A stretch of 45,638 bases of DNA from Pseudomonadota bacterium (GTDB lineage: Bacteria > Pseudomonadota > Gammaproteobacteria > Burkholderiales > Burkholderiaceae): assembly GCA_023441105.1 (NCBI GenBank), contig JAEZQX010000509.1, positions 1-45,638 on the forward strand, written 5' to 3'. Positions within the stretch are counted from its first letter, which is position 1, and each line of letters begins with the position of its first letter. Of this stretch, positions 8,342 to 16,784 are shown in pieces. Below the pieces are notes generated by a model. The model saw only the letters and a program-made list of their open reading frames with translations. It did no database searches and was not told where the DNA came from. The translations under genes and the position numbers were made by a program.

Positions 8342-9919
8342 GTGTCGGGAGGCCCGGTCGAGAAATCCGCCAGGGGTCACGCCGGGACAGGCTTGGACAC
8401 GTCCGCAGGCGGCTCGGCAGCGCCCTCGAACCTGCCGCCGCTATCCCCGGTGGTGCTGGACGCGTTGCCGCATTTCACGGCCTTGCTCTCGCCCGAAGGC
8501 GCCATCGGCTTCGTCAACGCACCGGCGCTGGCAGCCACTGGCCAGGCCCTCGAGGACATCACCGGCCTCCCTTTGTGGCTCACGACCTGGTGGGACTTCG
8601 ATCCGCAGGTCCAGGCGCAGATTCGTCTCGCCTGCGCGCGGGCTGCATCGGGCGAAACGGTTCGCCTGCAGGCACCCATGCGCAGCAGCGGCGACGGAGC
8701 GCCTCGCGTGGCGATCTTCTCGGTGGTCCCGGTTGGCGGGCCGGACGGCGGCGTAGCGCAGCTGGTGGCCTCGGCGGTCGACCAGTCGCCCCAGCCGGCT
8801 GCCGACCTCGACCTGCTGGTGCGCTATCGTCGCAAGGATGAATTCCTGGCGATGCTGGCACATGAACTGCGCAATCCCCTTGCGCCGCTGCGCAACGCCG
8901 CGGCCATGCTGCGCCTGACGGACGAGCAGAATCCGCAACGCCGCGCGATCAGCGCCCTGGTCGATCGCCAGGTCGGCCAGTTGTCGCGGCTGCTCGACGA
9001 CCTCCTCGACGCATCCCGAATCGACCAGGGAAAGATCGTCCTCAGCCTCGAGCCGGTCGAGCTCGGCAACCTGCTCGCCCAGGCGCTGGAAGGCGCGAAG
9101 GCCCTGGCCAATGCGCGCGACCAGAAGGTGCTGCTCTCGCGGCCGCAGCGCCAGGTGTGGATGAATGCGGATCCGGTGCGGCTCACCCAGATCGTCGATA
9201 ACCTGGTCGGCAATGCCTGCAAGTTCAGCGATCCCGGCAGCACCATCCGCGTGTCCCTGGCCGTGAAGCAGCGGCAAGCACAGCTGACCGTCAGCGACGA
9301 CGGCCACGGCATCGATCCCGAGCTGCTGCCCAGAGTGTTCGACCTCTTCACCCAGGGTGCGCGCTCCCTGGACCGCAGCCAGGGCGGCCTCGGCATCGGC
9401 CTCTCCCTGGTCAGGAACCTCAGTCTGATGCACGGCGGCTCCGTCACCGCGGCCAGCCCGGGCATCGGCCGGGGCGCCACCTTCGTCGTCACGCTGCCGC
9501 TGCCGTCGAAGCGCGTCATCCGCTACAACCCGGCCGAGGCCGAGTCGGCCGCCCCGCACGCCAAGCGGGTGCTGGTGGTGGATGACAACGTCGACGCCGC
9601 CGAAAGCCTGGCGGAACTTCTCACGCTCAAGGGCCATCAGGCACGGGCGATCACCGAACCGCGGGCGGCGCTCGCCATGGCGCAGGAGTTCGCACCGGAA
9701 GTGGTGCTGCTGGATATCGGGCTGCCGGACATCGACGGCTTCGAGGTTGCACGCACGCTGCGGCGCTTGCCGTGCACCCGGCATTCCCTGCTGGTGGCGG
9801 TCACCGGCTATGGCCAAGCCGAGGACCGCAAGGCCTCGAGTGCGGCCGGCTTCGACCATCACCTGGTGAAGCCGGTGAGCCTGCGCCAGATCGAGGAGCT
9901 GATCGAGCGCCGGCACTAG
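8342..9919 (+). CDS. Hybrid sensor histidine kinase (PAS-HisKA-HATPase-REC)
   Basis: About 525 residues with no membrane helix, so a cytoplasmic sensor. The order is an N-terminal PAS-like domain (about 35-145), a HisKA dimerisation domain with H-box LAHELRNPLAPLR (phospho-His about residue 174), a HATPase domain with N-box NLVGNACKFS, G1 box SDDGHGID and G2 box GLGIGLSLV, then a receiver (about 403-525) with VVDDN, the phospho-acceptor Asp in LLDIGLPD (about 458) and the Lys in VKP. All catalytic motifs are intact. The GTG at 8342 follows AAGG and precedes the PAS domain; the TTG at 8270 is an alternative. No separate output regulator lies beside it, so the target is unknown. It converges with the BKACE gene, 54 bp apart. 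Confidence 0.88.
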   Translation: MSGGPVEKSARGHAGTGLDTSAGGSAAPSNLPPLSPVVLDALPHFTALLSPEGAIGFVNAPALAATGQALEDITGLPLWLTTWWDFDPQVQAQIRLACARAASGETVRLQAPMRSSGDGAPRVAIFSVVPVGGPDGGVAQLVASAVDQSPQPAADLDLLVRYRRKDEFLAMLAHELRNPLAPLRNAAAMLRLTDEQNPQRRAISALVDRQVGQLSRLLDDLLDASRIDQGKIVLSLEPVELGNLLAQALEGAKALANARDQKVLLSRPQRQVWMNADPVRLTQIVDNLVGNACKFSDPGSTIRVSLAVKQRQAQLTVSDDGHGIDPELLPRVFDLFTQGARSLDRSQGGLGIGLSLVRNLSLMHGGSVTAASPGIGRGATFVVTLPLPSKRVIRYNPAEAESAAPHAKRVLVVDDNVDAAESLAELLTLKGHQARAITEPRAALAMAQEFAPEVVLLDIGLPDIDGFEVARTLRRLPCTRHSLLVAVTGYGQAEDRKASSAAGFDHHLVKPVSLRQIEELIERRH

Positions 9920-9973
9920 CGGCTTGCGTCGACACTGGCGGCTGGGCCGCCTCCTGAAGGCTGCGCGCCGCGA

Positions 9974-10924
9974 TCAGAAGTTGACCTTGTCGGCGCCCTT
10001 GAGCGAGAGGATGCGGCGCGCATCTTCGGGGGTCGCAACCTCGAGCCCCAGCTGCTCCACGATCTCCCGTGCCGCGCGCACCTGCTCGGCATTGCTGCGC
10101 GCCAGTCTGCCGGGACCGATCCACAGCGAATCCTCGAGGCCCACCCGGATGTTGCCGCCCATGGCCGCGGACATCGCGGCGATCGGCAACTGGTTCCTGC
10201 CGGCACCCAGCACGCTCCACTGGTAGTCCTTGCCGAAGAGCCGGTCGGCGGTGCGCTTCATGTGCAGCACGTCCTCCGGATGCCCGCCGATTCCACCCAG
10301 GATGCCGAAGACCGACTGGATGAAGAAGGGCGCCTTGACCAGGCCGCGGTCGGCGAAATGCCGCAGCGTGTACAGATGCCCGATGTCGTAGCACTCGATT
10401 TCGAAGCGGGTGTCGTTGCGCGCGCAGGTGGTGAGGATGTTCTCGATGTCCTTGAAGGTGTTCTTGAAGATCCGGTCGTTCGAGCCTTCGAGGTAGGGAC
10501 GCTCCCATTCGAACTTGAACTCCTTGAAGCGCGCCAGCATGGGATAGAGGCCGAAGTTCATCGAACCCATGTTGAGCGAGGCGACCTCGGGCTTGAAGTG
10601 TGCACAAGGCTGCAGGCGCTCCTCGACCGACATCGTCGGCGCCCCGCCGGTCGTGATGTTGATGACCGCATCGGTGCGACGCTTGATCTCCTTGAGGAAT
10701 GGCTCGAAGGCCTGCGGTGACTGGTCCGGCCGGCCGTCCTGCGGATTGCGCGCGTGCAGGTGGACCAGCGCGGCCCCGGCTTCGGCGGCGGCGACCGCGG
10801 CCTCGGCGATCTCCTCGGGCGTGATTGGCAGGTGCGGCGACATCGTCGGCGTGTGGATGGCGCCGGTGACTGCACAGGTGATCATGACCTTGCGGGGTTG
10901 CGGACGGTTGCTGTCTTCTGCCAT
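9974..10924 (-). CDS. BKACE-family beta-keto acid cleavage enzyme
   Basis: A 316-residue zinc-dependent TIM-barrel enzyme of the 3-keto-5-aminohexanoate cleavage (BKACE, DUF849) family. The family condenses a beta-keto acid with acetyl-CoA and releases acetoacetate plus the CoA ester of the shortened acid. Visible motifs are the N-terminal ITCAVTGA, the zinc pair in VHLHARNP (about residues 54-61), TTGGAPTMS, the substrate region MNFG and the C-terminal VGLEDSLW. The keto acid used cannot be read from the sequence. It is the last gene of a five-gene operon, 7 bp after a 3-hydroxyacid dehydrogenase that could make its beta-keto substrate. Known BKACE members act on dehydrocarnitine, 3-keto-5-aminohexanoate and other beta-keto acids. 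Confidence 0.92.
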   Translation of the reverse strand: MAEDSNRPQPRKVMITCAVTGAIHTPTMSPHLPITPEEIAEAAVAAAEAGAALVHLHARNPQDGRPDQSPQAFEPFLKEIKRRTDAVINITTGGAPTMSVEERLQPCAHFKPEVASLNMGSMNFGLYPMLARFKEFKFEWERPYLEGSNDRIFKNTFKDIENILTTCARNDTRFEIECYDIGHLYTLRHFADRGLVKAPFFIQSVFGILGGIGGHPEDVLHMKRTADRLFGKDYQWSVLGAGRNQLPIAAMSAAMGGNIRVGLEDSLWIGPGRLARSNAEQVRAAREIVEQLGLEVATPEDARRILSLKGADKVNF

Positions 10925-10931
10925 GTCGGAC

Positions 10932-11870
10932 TCACTTCTTCCAGGGTTGCTGTTGCTTGAGGTGCGCGGCCAGCGCGGCCAGCCGCTCGTTGCGCCACTC
11001 CGCCTTGGTCGCGATGGACCGGGCGTCAGGAGTACTGCCCCACGCGGCCACCACGGCCGACCAGTTCTGCTTGTCCCAGACTTCCGCCGGCGCCGGCTGC
11101 GTCTGCAGGTGCCGGTAGAAGCCGGTGTAGCGGGTGCAGTAGTCCGGGATGCCGCCGGGCGCGTTCAACTCGATCGTCTCGAACGGCCCCATGAACGACC
11201 AGCGCCGGCCGAGGCCTTCCGACACGGTCTTGTCGAGATCCTGCGGCGAGCAGTAACCTTCGCCGACCAGGCGGAAGGCCTCGGCGAGCAGCGCGCCCTG
11301 CAGGCGGTTGAGGATGAAGCCGTCCACCTCGCGCAGCACGTCGATTGGCACCTGGCCCACCGACTCGTACACCTCGCGCGCGCGCTGCCGCGTGGCGTCC
11401 GAGGTCCAGGGGGCCCCGCATAGCTCCACGATCGGCACGAGATGCGGCGGATTGACCGGATGGCCGACGATGCAGCGTGCCCTGCCGGCCAGTTCGCCGG
11501 TGAATCGAGAGGCGACGATTGCCGACGTGGAAGACGCCAGCACGCAATCGGGCGGCGCGGCACGGTCGAGGCGCCCGAAGATCTCGATCTTCGCCTCGAC
11601 GACCTCCGGACCGTTCTCCTGCACGAAGTCCGCGCCGGCCACCGCGTCTTCCAGCAACTCGCAGGAGCTGACCCTGGCCGCTGCCGCCGCCGGGTTGCTC
11701 ACCAGGCCATGACGCGCCAGCTCGGCGAGGCTCTCGGCAACGAAGCCAGCCGCGGCGGCCCGTACCGATGCCTCCGGATCCCACAGTCTCGCCTGCCAGC
11801 CGGCCCGGGCAAACACATTCGCCCAGGCCCTGCCGATGAGTCCTGAACCAACGATCGCAACGACCGGCAT
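10932..11870 (-). CDS. 3-hydroxyacyl-CoA dehydrogenase family protein, lambda-crystallin / carnitine dehydrogenase type
   Basis: A 312-residue NAD-dependent dehydrogenase. The N-terminal Rossmann fold shows VAIVGSGLIGRAWA, and the catalytic region shows SSTSAIVAS followed by the His in VGHPVNPPH, as in L-gulonate 3-dehydrogenase (lambda-crystallin) and L-carnitine dehydrogenase. These enzymes oxidise a free 3-hydroxy acid to the 3-keto acid rather than acting on CoA esters in fatty-acid oxidation. The start ATG at 11870 has a strong AGGAGGA ribosome site. The BKACE gene follows after 7 bp. I infer that this enzyme feeds the BKACE with a keto acid. The substrate is unknown; a quaternary-amine hydroxy acid such as carnitine is one candidate. 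Confidence 0.9.
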   Translation of the reverse strand: MPVVAIVGSGLIGRAWANVFARAGWQARLWDPEASVRAAAAGFVAESLAELARHGLVSNPAAAAARVSSCELLEDAVAGADFVQENGPEVVEAKIEIFGRLDRAAPPDCVLASSTSAIVASRFTGELAGRARCIVGHPVNPPHLVPIVELCGAPWTSDATRQRAREVYESVGQVPIDVLREVDGFILNRLQGALLAEAFRLVGEGYCSPQDLDKTVSEGLGRRWSFMGPFETIELNAPGGIPDYCTRYTGFYRHLQTQPAPAEVWDKQNWSAVVAAWGSTPDARSIATKAEWRNERLAALAAHLKQQQPWKK

Positions 11871-11900
11871 CGACTCCTCCTGTAGATGATCTGCTGCCGG

Positions 11901-14426
11901 TCAGAGCCAAAGGGTCCGGCGTCTCAACTCGAGATTGTCGCTCAACTCCCGCGACGGACCAATGTGCGTCACCTGGCCGCGCTCGAGGGCGACGGTTCGG
12001 TCCGACAGGGCGAGGGCAAGGTCGAGATGGTGGTCGACGATGACGATGGAGACCTCGTGGCGCAGCTTGTCGAAAGCCTCGAACAGTTCTTCCACCACCG
12101 CCGGCGCCAGCCCCTCGAACGGCTCGTCGAGCAGCAGCACCTGCGTGTCGCCGGAGAGGGCCCGCGCCACCGCGACCATCTGCTGCTCGCCGCCCGAGAG
12201 ATAGTCCGCCGGCGAGCGCCAGCGCTGGCGGATACGCGGAAAGAAGGCGAAGATCCGCTCCTCGTCCCAGTGCACGCCCGCGCGGTTGCGCCGACGCAGC
12301 CGGCCGAGCTCCATGTTTTCCGCGACGCTCATGCCGGCGAACAAGCCGCGGCCTTGCGGCACGTAGGAAACCCCACGACGGGTGATCTGCGCCGACGTCT
12401 GCCCGGCCAGGGGCTCGCCCAGCAACGTGATCAGCCCTTGCTCCGGCGCAGTGATGCCCACGATGGTCTTCAGCAGCGTCGACTTGCCGGCGCCGTTGCG
12501 ACCGAGGAGCGCGACGATCTCGTGGCGGTGCACGTCGAAGGACACGCCGCGCAGGATGTGGCTCTTGCCGTAGAAGGTGTCGACGTCGACGAGTTGCAGC
12601 AGCACCTCGGGCTTGGCCGCCGATTCCCGGACCTTGGCAGCCAGCGCGTGCGCGCCGGCGCCGATGTACACCTGCTGTACCTTCGGCGAAGAGCGCGCAT
12701 CCTCCACCGTGCCGTCGACCAGGACCTGGCCATCGTTCATCACCGTCACCGCGTCGGCGATCTGGAACACCCGGTCGATGTCGTGCTCGACCAGCAGCAC
12801 CGGCAGCCGCGCCGCGATGCTCCTGATCAGGTTGCCCACCCGCTCGCGTTCGGCTGCCGACAGGCCGGCCAGGGGCTCGTCGAGCAGCAGCAGCCGCGGC
12901 CTGACCGCCAGCGCGAGCGACATGTCGAGCAGCCGCTGGCCGCCATAGGAGAGGGTGCTCGCCTGCGCCGCCTCGATGCCCTCGAGCCCCATGGCGCGGA
13001 TGATCTGCGCGGTCTCGTCGTTGACCTGCGCCAGGGCGTGCGCCGGCATCCAGATGCCGAAGCGCCGTGGATCGCGCGCCTGTGCCGCGAGGCGCACGTT
13101 CTCGCGCACGCTCAGGCCGCCGAAGAGGTTGGTGATCTGGAAGGATCGGCCGATGCCGGCACGCGTGGCCCGGTCCGGCGACAGGCCGCCGATCGGCCGA
13201 CCCTCCAGCAGCACGGCGCCGCTGTCCGGTTCGAACATGCCGGAGATGAGGTTGAAGGCGGTGGTCTTGCCGGCGCCGTTGGGTCCGATGAGGGCATGCA
13301 GCGACCGATCCGCCACCGCGAAGCTGGCGCCGCTGACTGCCCGGATGCCGCCGAAGCGCTTGCCGAGATCCCGCACCTCGAGGACGCTGCCCTCGGCAGG
13401 TTGCGGCGGCACCAGGAACCCAGGCAGTTCGACCGCATGCGTGCGGCGGCTGGCCATCGCTGCCGACTCGACGGTCGCCTTGCGCCAGGGCCGGGTCAGC
13501 TGCTCGTAGACGCCGACCAGCCCGCTGGGCGAAAAGACGATGAACAGCACGAACAGCAGCCCGAAATGGAACAGCCAGTCGGGGGTGACGCTGGACAGGT
13601 AGTCGCGAAACAGCACGAAGAACAGCGCACCGAGCGCCGGACCGAGGAAGGAACGCATGCCGCCGATGACCACCATCGCCAGCAACTCGCCGGAAAAGGG
13701 CACGCCGATGGGATCGGCCGACGTCATCCGGTTGTTGAAGAGCAGCAGCACGCCGGCCAGCGCGGTCAGCACCGCCGACAGCACGAAAGCGAGCAGCTTG
13801 TAGCGGTCGGTGTCGTAGCCGATGAAGCGTGCCCGCTGCTCGTTCTCGCGGATCGCGACCAGGACGGAGCCCGCCGGCGAGCGGTGGAAGCGCCACAGCA
13901 GCCAGGTCACCAGCATCGCCACGGCCGCGACCAGGCCGTAGAACGGTAACCGCTCCTCGAAGGAGATCCCGAACCAGCGGGGCCGCGCGATGCCTCCCAG
14001 GCCATCCTCGCCGCCGGTCAGTTCGGTCCAGCGGAAGGCGACGACGTAGAGCAGCGCCGACAGCGCCAGCGTCAGCAGCGCGAAGTAGACCCCGCGTCGC
14101 CGCAGGATCAGCGCGCCGAAGATGGTGGCCAGCACGGCCACCAGCGCGAGCGACAGCAGCACCGGTGCGACGAAGCTGCCGGGCAGCCAATGCCGCTGCG
14201 CCAGTCCTGCCGCGTAGGCGCCGAGGCCGAACCAGGCCCCGTGGCCGAACGAGACCAGCCCGGCATGTCCGACCAGGATGTTGAGCGCCATGCAGGCGAT
14301 GGCGAAGATGACCACCTCGGTGGCCGAGGTCACGGTGAGGCCGATGGCGGGCAGCACGATCGGCAGCAGGACGAGTCCGGCGCCGGCCACCAGCAGCGGC
14401 AGCCAGGAGCGGGCACGGTCATTCAA
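11901..14426 (-). CDS. LivM-LivG-LivF triple fusion of a branched-chain-type ABC transporter
   Basis: A single 841-residue protein combining three usual subunits. Residues 1 to about 320 are the LivM-type permease (NILVGHAGLVSFGHGAWFG and eight or more membrane helices). Residues about 345-590 form the first ATPase (Walker A GPNGAGKTT, signature LSYGGQ, Walker B LLLLDEPLAGL, LVEHDID). Residues about 610-841 form the second ATPase (GRNGAGKST, LSGGEQ, VLLLDEPFEGL, IVDHHLD). All nucleotide-binding motifs are intact. LivH overlaps its start by 8 bp and the binding protein is two genes upstream, so the transporter is complete. Given the downstream genes, the substrate is more likely a hydroxy acid or amine than leucine. 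The reading frame is unbroken, so the fusion is real in this sequence. Confidence 0.93.
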   Translation of the reverse strand: MNDRARSWLPLLVAGAGLVLLPIVLPAIGLTVTSATEVVIFAIACMALNILVGHAGLVSFGHGAWFGLGAYAAGLAQRHWLPGSFVAPVLLSLALVAVLATIFGALILRRRGVYFALLTLALSALLYVVAFRWTELTGGEDGLGGIARPRWFGISFEERLPFYGLVAAVAMLVTWLLWRFHRSPAGSVLVAIRENEQRARFIGYDTDRYKLLAFVLSAVLTALAGVLLLFNNRMTSADPIGVPFSGELLAMVVIGGMRSFLGPALGALFFVLFRDYLSSVTPDWLFHFGLLFVLFIVFSPSGLVGVYEQLTRPWRKATVESAAMASRRTHAVELPGFLVPPQPAEGSVLEVRDLGKRFGGIRAVSGASFAVADRSLHALIGPNGAGKTTAFNLISGMFEPDSGAVLLEGRPIGGLSPDRATRAGIGRSFQITNLFGGLSVRENVRLAAQARDPRRFGIWMPAHALAQVNDETAQIIRAMGLEGIEAAQASTLSYGGQRLLDMSLALAVRPRLLLLDEPLAGLSAAERERVGNLIRSIAARLPVLLVEHDIDRVFQIADAVTVMNDGQVLVDGTVEDARSSPKVQQVYIGAGAHALAAKVRESAAKPEVLLQLVDVDTFYGKSHILRGVSFDVHRHEIVALLGRNGAGKSTLLKTIVGITAPEQGLITLLGEPLAGQTSAQITRRGVSYVPQGRGLFAGMSVAENMELGRLRRRNRAGVHWDEERIFAFFPRIRQRWRSPADYLSGGEQQMVAVARALSGDTQVLLLDEPFEGLAPAVVEELFEAFDKLRHEVSIVIVDHHLDLALALSDRTVALERGQVTHIGPSRELSDNLELRRRTLWL

Positions 14427-15297
14427 AGCGCAGGATCCTCTCGCCGAACAGGCCCCGCGGCCGGAACACCAGCACCAGCAGCATCAGCAGGTAGACGCCG
14501 GCCATCGAGAGATGCGGGTAGCCCAGCGCCGTGATCGTCCCCTTGACCAGCCCGACCAGCAGCGCGGCCACTACCACGCCCCAGAAGGAGCCAAGGCCGC
14601 CGATGACGCAGACGACGAAGGCCGGCGTGATGATCTCCTGGCCCATGGCCGGATGGACGGTATAGATCGGCGCCAGCAGCACCCCGGCCAGGCCTGCCAG
14701 CCCGATGCCGATACCGGCCACGCCCATGGTGTAGGGCTTGAGCGAGATGCCCAGCGCGCCTACCATGTCCGGATCCTGCACGCCGGCCCTCACCACCCGG
14801 CCGAACGACGTCCGCTGCAGCAGGAACCACAGCGCCGCGACGCAGCCGACCGCGATCAGCAGCAGCACCGAGCGGTACCACGAGTAGATGAAGTTGCCGA
14901 CCGCCACCTGGCCCTTCAGGGCGCTGGGGATGACGGCCGAGATGGGTGGCGCGCCGAAGATCATCCGCAGCGCCTGCTCGGCGACCATGGCGAGGCCGAA
15001 GGTGAGCAACAGCGACAGGATCGGATCGGCGCGATAGAAGCGCTGGAACAGCAGCCGTTCGATGACGATGCCGAGGATCGCCACCACCACCGGTGCCGCC
15101 ACCAGCGTGGTGCCGAAACCGAGGTGCGGCAGCAGCACCACCGACAGGTAGGCGCCGATCGCATAGAACGCGCCATGCGCCAGATTGACGATGCCGCCGA
15201 GCGCGAAGATCAGCGACAGGCCCAGCGCGATCAACAGGTAGTAGACCCCGTCCAGCAGCCCGTTGACAAGCTGCTGGATGAACAGTGTCGCCATCAT
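14419..15297 (-). CDS. LivH-type ABC transporter permease
   Basis: A 292-residue inner-membrane permease with about eight hydrophobic helices. The family motifs GGIVNLAHGAFYAIGAY (about residues 34-50) and VIGGLGSFWGVVVAALLVG near the C-terminus are present. It pairs with the LivM part of the downstream fusion protein to form the channel of a branched-chain amino acid-type (HAAT) importer. It lies 69 bp after the binding-protein gene and overlaps the next gene by 8 bp, so translation is probably coupled. The sequence does not show the substrate. Confidence 0.93.
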   Translation of the reverse strand: MMATLFIQQLVNGLLDGVYYLLIALGLSLIFALGGIVNLAHGAFYAIGAYLSVVLLPHLGFGTTLVAAPVVVAILGIVIERLLFQRFYRADPILSLLLTFGLAMVAEQALRMIFGAPPISAVIPSALKGQVAVGNFIYSWYRSVLLLIAVGCVAALWFLLQRTSFGRVVRAGVQDPDMVGALGISLKPYTMGVAGIGIGLAGLAGVLLAPIYTVHPAMGQEIITPAFVVCVIGGLGSFWGVVVAALLVGLVKGTITALGYPHLSMAGVYLLMLLVLVFRPRGLFGERILRFE

Positions 15298-15366
15298 CGC
15301 GGTAGCGGCTCGATGCCGATCCGACGATGCGCGAGCGACGGCGGCGCGCTGGTCATCGGCCGGCGC

Positions 15367-16623
15367 TCAGGCGCTGAACTTGCAGCCGTTCTCTTCTGGC
15401 GTGGACGAGATGGATTCGAGCGGCTGGTCCGCAGCCGGCACCGGCGGCGAGGCGGTGAAGATGTCCCACTGGTTCTTGATCTTCTCCGGCGGCAGGCCGG
15501 TCACGGTGTACATCTCGTGCATCATCTGGTGGTCGCCGGCCCGGAAGTACGCCTCCCGCGTTTTCATGACGTCGAACTTCGCGCCTTTTTCCCAATGGTC
15601 GATGATCTTCGGCGCCTCGATCGACTTGAGCTCCTGCATGGTGCGGGCGAGGATCCGGATGGCGTTGTAGTCGCCCCAAGCCTGGTTCTCCGGCGGCTTG
15701 CCGTATTTCTTCGTGAAGTCCGCCACGAACTTCCTGCTTCCCGGCGTCTCGAGCAGGTGATGCCACACCAGCGGCCAGGTACCCGAGAAATTGCCCTTGC
15801 CGGCCGCCCAGGCGACCGCGGTATCGAAGCCGAAGCCCGCCACCGGAAAGGTCAGGCCGAACTCGGCGTACTGCTTGAGGAAATTGGTGATCTGGTTGCC
15901 CGCCAGGTTCGAGATCACCAGGTCGGGCTTGGCATTGCGGATCTCCAGCAGCAGGGCGGAAAAATCGGTGGCGTCGGTGGGGACCAGCTTGTCGGCGGCG
16001 AACTGGCCGCCGTTTGCCGACATGAACAGCTTGGCGACGCGCAGCAGGTCGTGGCCGAAGGCATAGTCGGCCGTCAGCGAGAACCAGCGCTTGCCCTTGA
16101 CGAGTCCCTGGTTGAGAAGGGACTGGCCGCAGGTCTTCACGTACATCGAATTCTGGCTCTCGACATGGAACATGTAGCGGTTGCAGTTGGCGCCGCGCAG
16201 GGCGTCGGAATTGCCGCCGGTGTTCACGAAGAGGTTGCGGGTACGCTGGGCGACCTGCGCGATGGTGAGACACGAGGCCGAGGAGATTTCCCCCACGATG
16301 GCAGCCACCTTGTCCCGCTCGATCAGCCGCTCTGCCTTGGTGGAGGCGGTCTGCGGATTGACCGAGTCCTCCTTGATCAGTTGTAGCTTGCGGCCCATGA
16401 CGCCGCCCTCGGCGTTGATCTGCTCGACCGCGAGATCTGCCGCCATCACGCCGAGCTCGCCGAGCGGGCCGAGAAAGCCGGTGCGCGGCGTGAGATGCCC
16501 GAGGACGATGGCGTCGCCCTGGCTGCGGGCGAGGAGCGGGATGCCGAGGGCGCCGGCGGCGGCGATGCCGGTGACATTCCTGAGAACGGCACGACGGGAC
16601 GACCTGATGCACTGCCTGGACAT
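15367..16623 (-). CDS. ABC transporter substrate-binding protein (Liv/HAAT type), Tat-exported
   Basis: A 418-residue periplasmic binding protein of the leucine/amide family (type I periplasmic fold). The N-terminus has a twin-arginine motif (SSRRAVLR, residues 8-15) followed by a short hydrophobic stretch and LARSQ, so export is probably by Tat. The mature protein begins GDAIVLGHLTPRTG and contains the family segment INAEGGVMGRKLQLI. It is first in the five-gene operon. GGAGGAG stands 5 nt before the ATG. The next gene is LivH. A perfect palindrome lies 100 bp upstream, between this gene and the divergent GntR regulator. The ligand is unknown. Confidence 0.92.
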   Translation of the reverse strand: MSRQCIRSSRRAVLRNVTGIAAAGALGIPLLARSQGDAIVLGHLTPRTGFLGPLGELGVMAADLAVEQINAEGGVMGRKLQLIKEDSVNPQTASTKAERLIERDKVAAIVGEISSASCLTIAQVAQRTRNLFVNTGGNSDALRGANCNRYMFHVESQNSMYVKTCGQSLLNQGLVKGKRWFSLTADYAFGHDLLRVAKLFMSANGGQFAADKLVPTDATDFSALLLEIRNAKPDLVISNLAGNQITNFLKQYAEFGLTFPVAGFGFDTAVAWAAGKGNFSGTWPLVWHHLLETPGSRKFVADFTKKYGKPPENQAWGDYNAIRILARTMQELKSIEAPKIIDHWEKGAKFDVMKTREAYFRAGDHQMMHEMYTVTGLPPEKIKNQWDIFTASPPVPAADQPLESISSTPEENGCKFSA

Positions 16624-16722
16624 GGGACTCCTCCGTTGGTTGCTTATCCTGGCCGGCTGATGGCCGGTCTGACGCCCGGAACTGACCGCACCGCGCTGGA
16701 AGGCGACGGTGCATTGCCCTAA

Positions 16723-16736
16723 ACTGTGATCACAGT
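16723..16736. promoter_or_regulatory. Perfect 14-bp palindrome, probable GntR/FCD operator
   Basis: ACTGTGATCACAGT reads the same on both strands. It lies between the divergent binding-protein gene (starts 16623) and the GntR-family gene (starts 16785). FadR/FCD-type GntR regulators usually bind short palindromes in such divergent gaps. On the minus strand TTGACT (16739-16734), five of six to a -35 box, overlaps one arm. On the plus strand TTGCCC lies at 16714-16719, and the palindrome falls in the following 17-nt spacer. The -10 candidates are weak. Binding by the adjacent regulator is an inference. Confidence 0.6.
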
Positions 16737-16784
16737 CAATCGTGCCCCAAGTCGTGGGGCCTTGTCCACCACCGCGGAGCAGGT

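Noticed and set aside
11886..13949. Long plus-strand open frame of 687 codons opposite the Liv fusion gene
   Set aside because: It is the antisense of a clear ABC transporter gene; its translation is rich in Arg, His, Gln and Asp repeats with no domain, as expected from GC-rich antisense sequence.
11026..14190. Minus-strand open frame of 1054 codons running through two real genes
   Set aside because: It is in a different frame from the transporter and dehydrogenase, which both show complete family motifs; the long frame reflects GC-rich third positions.
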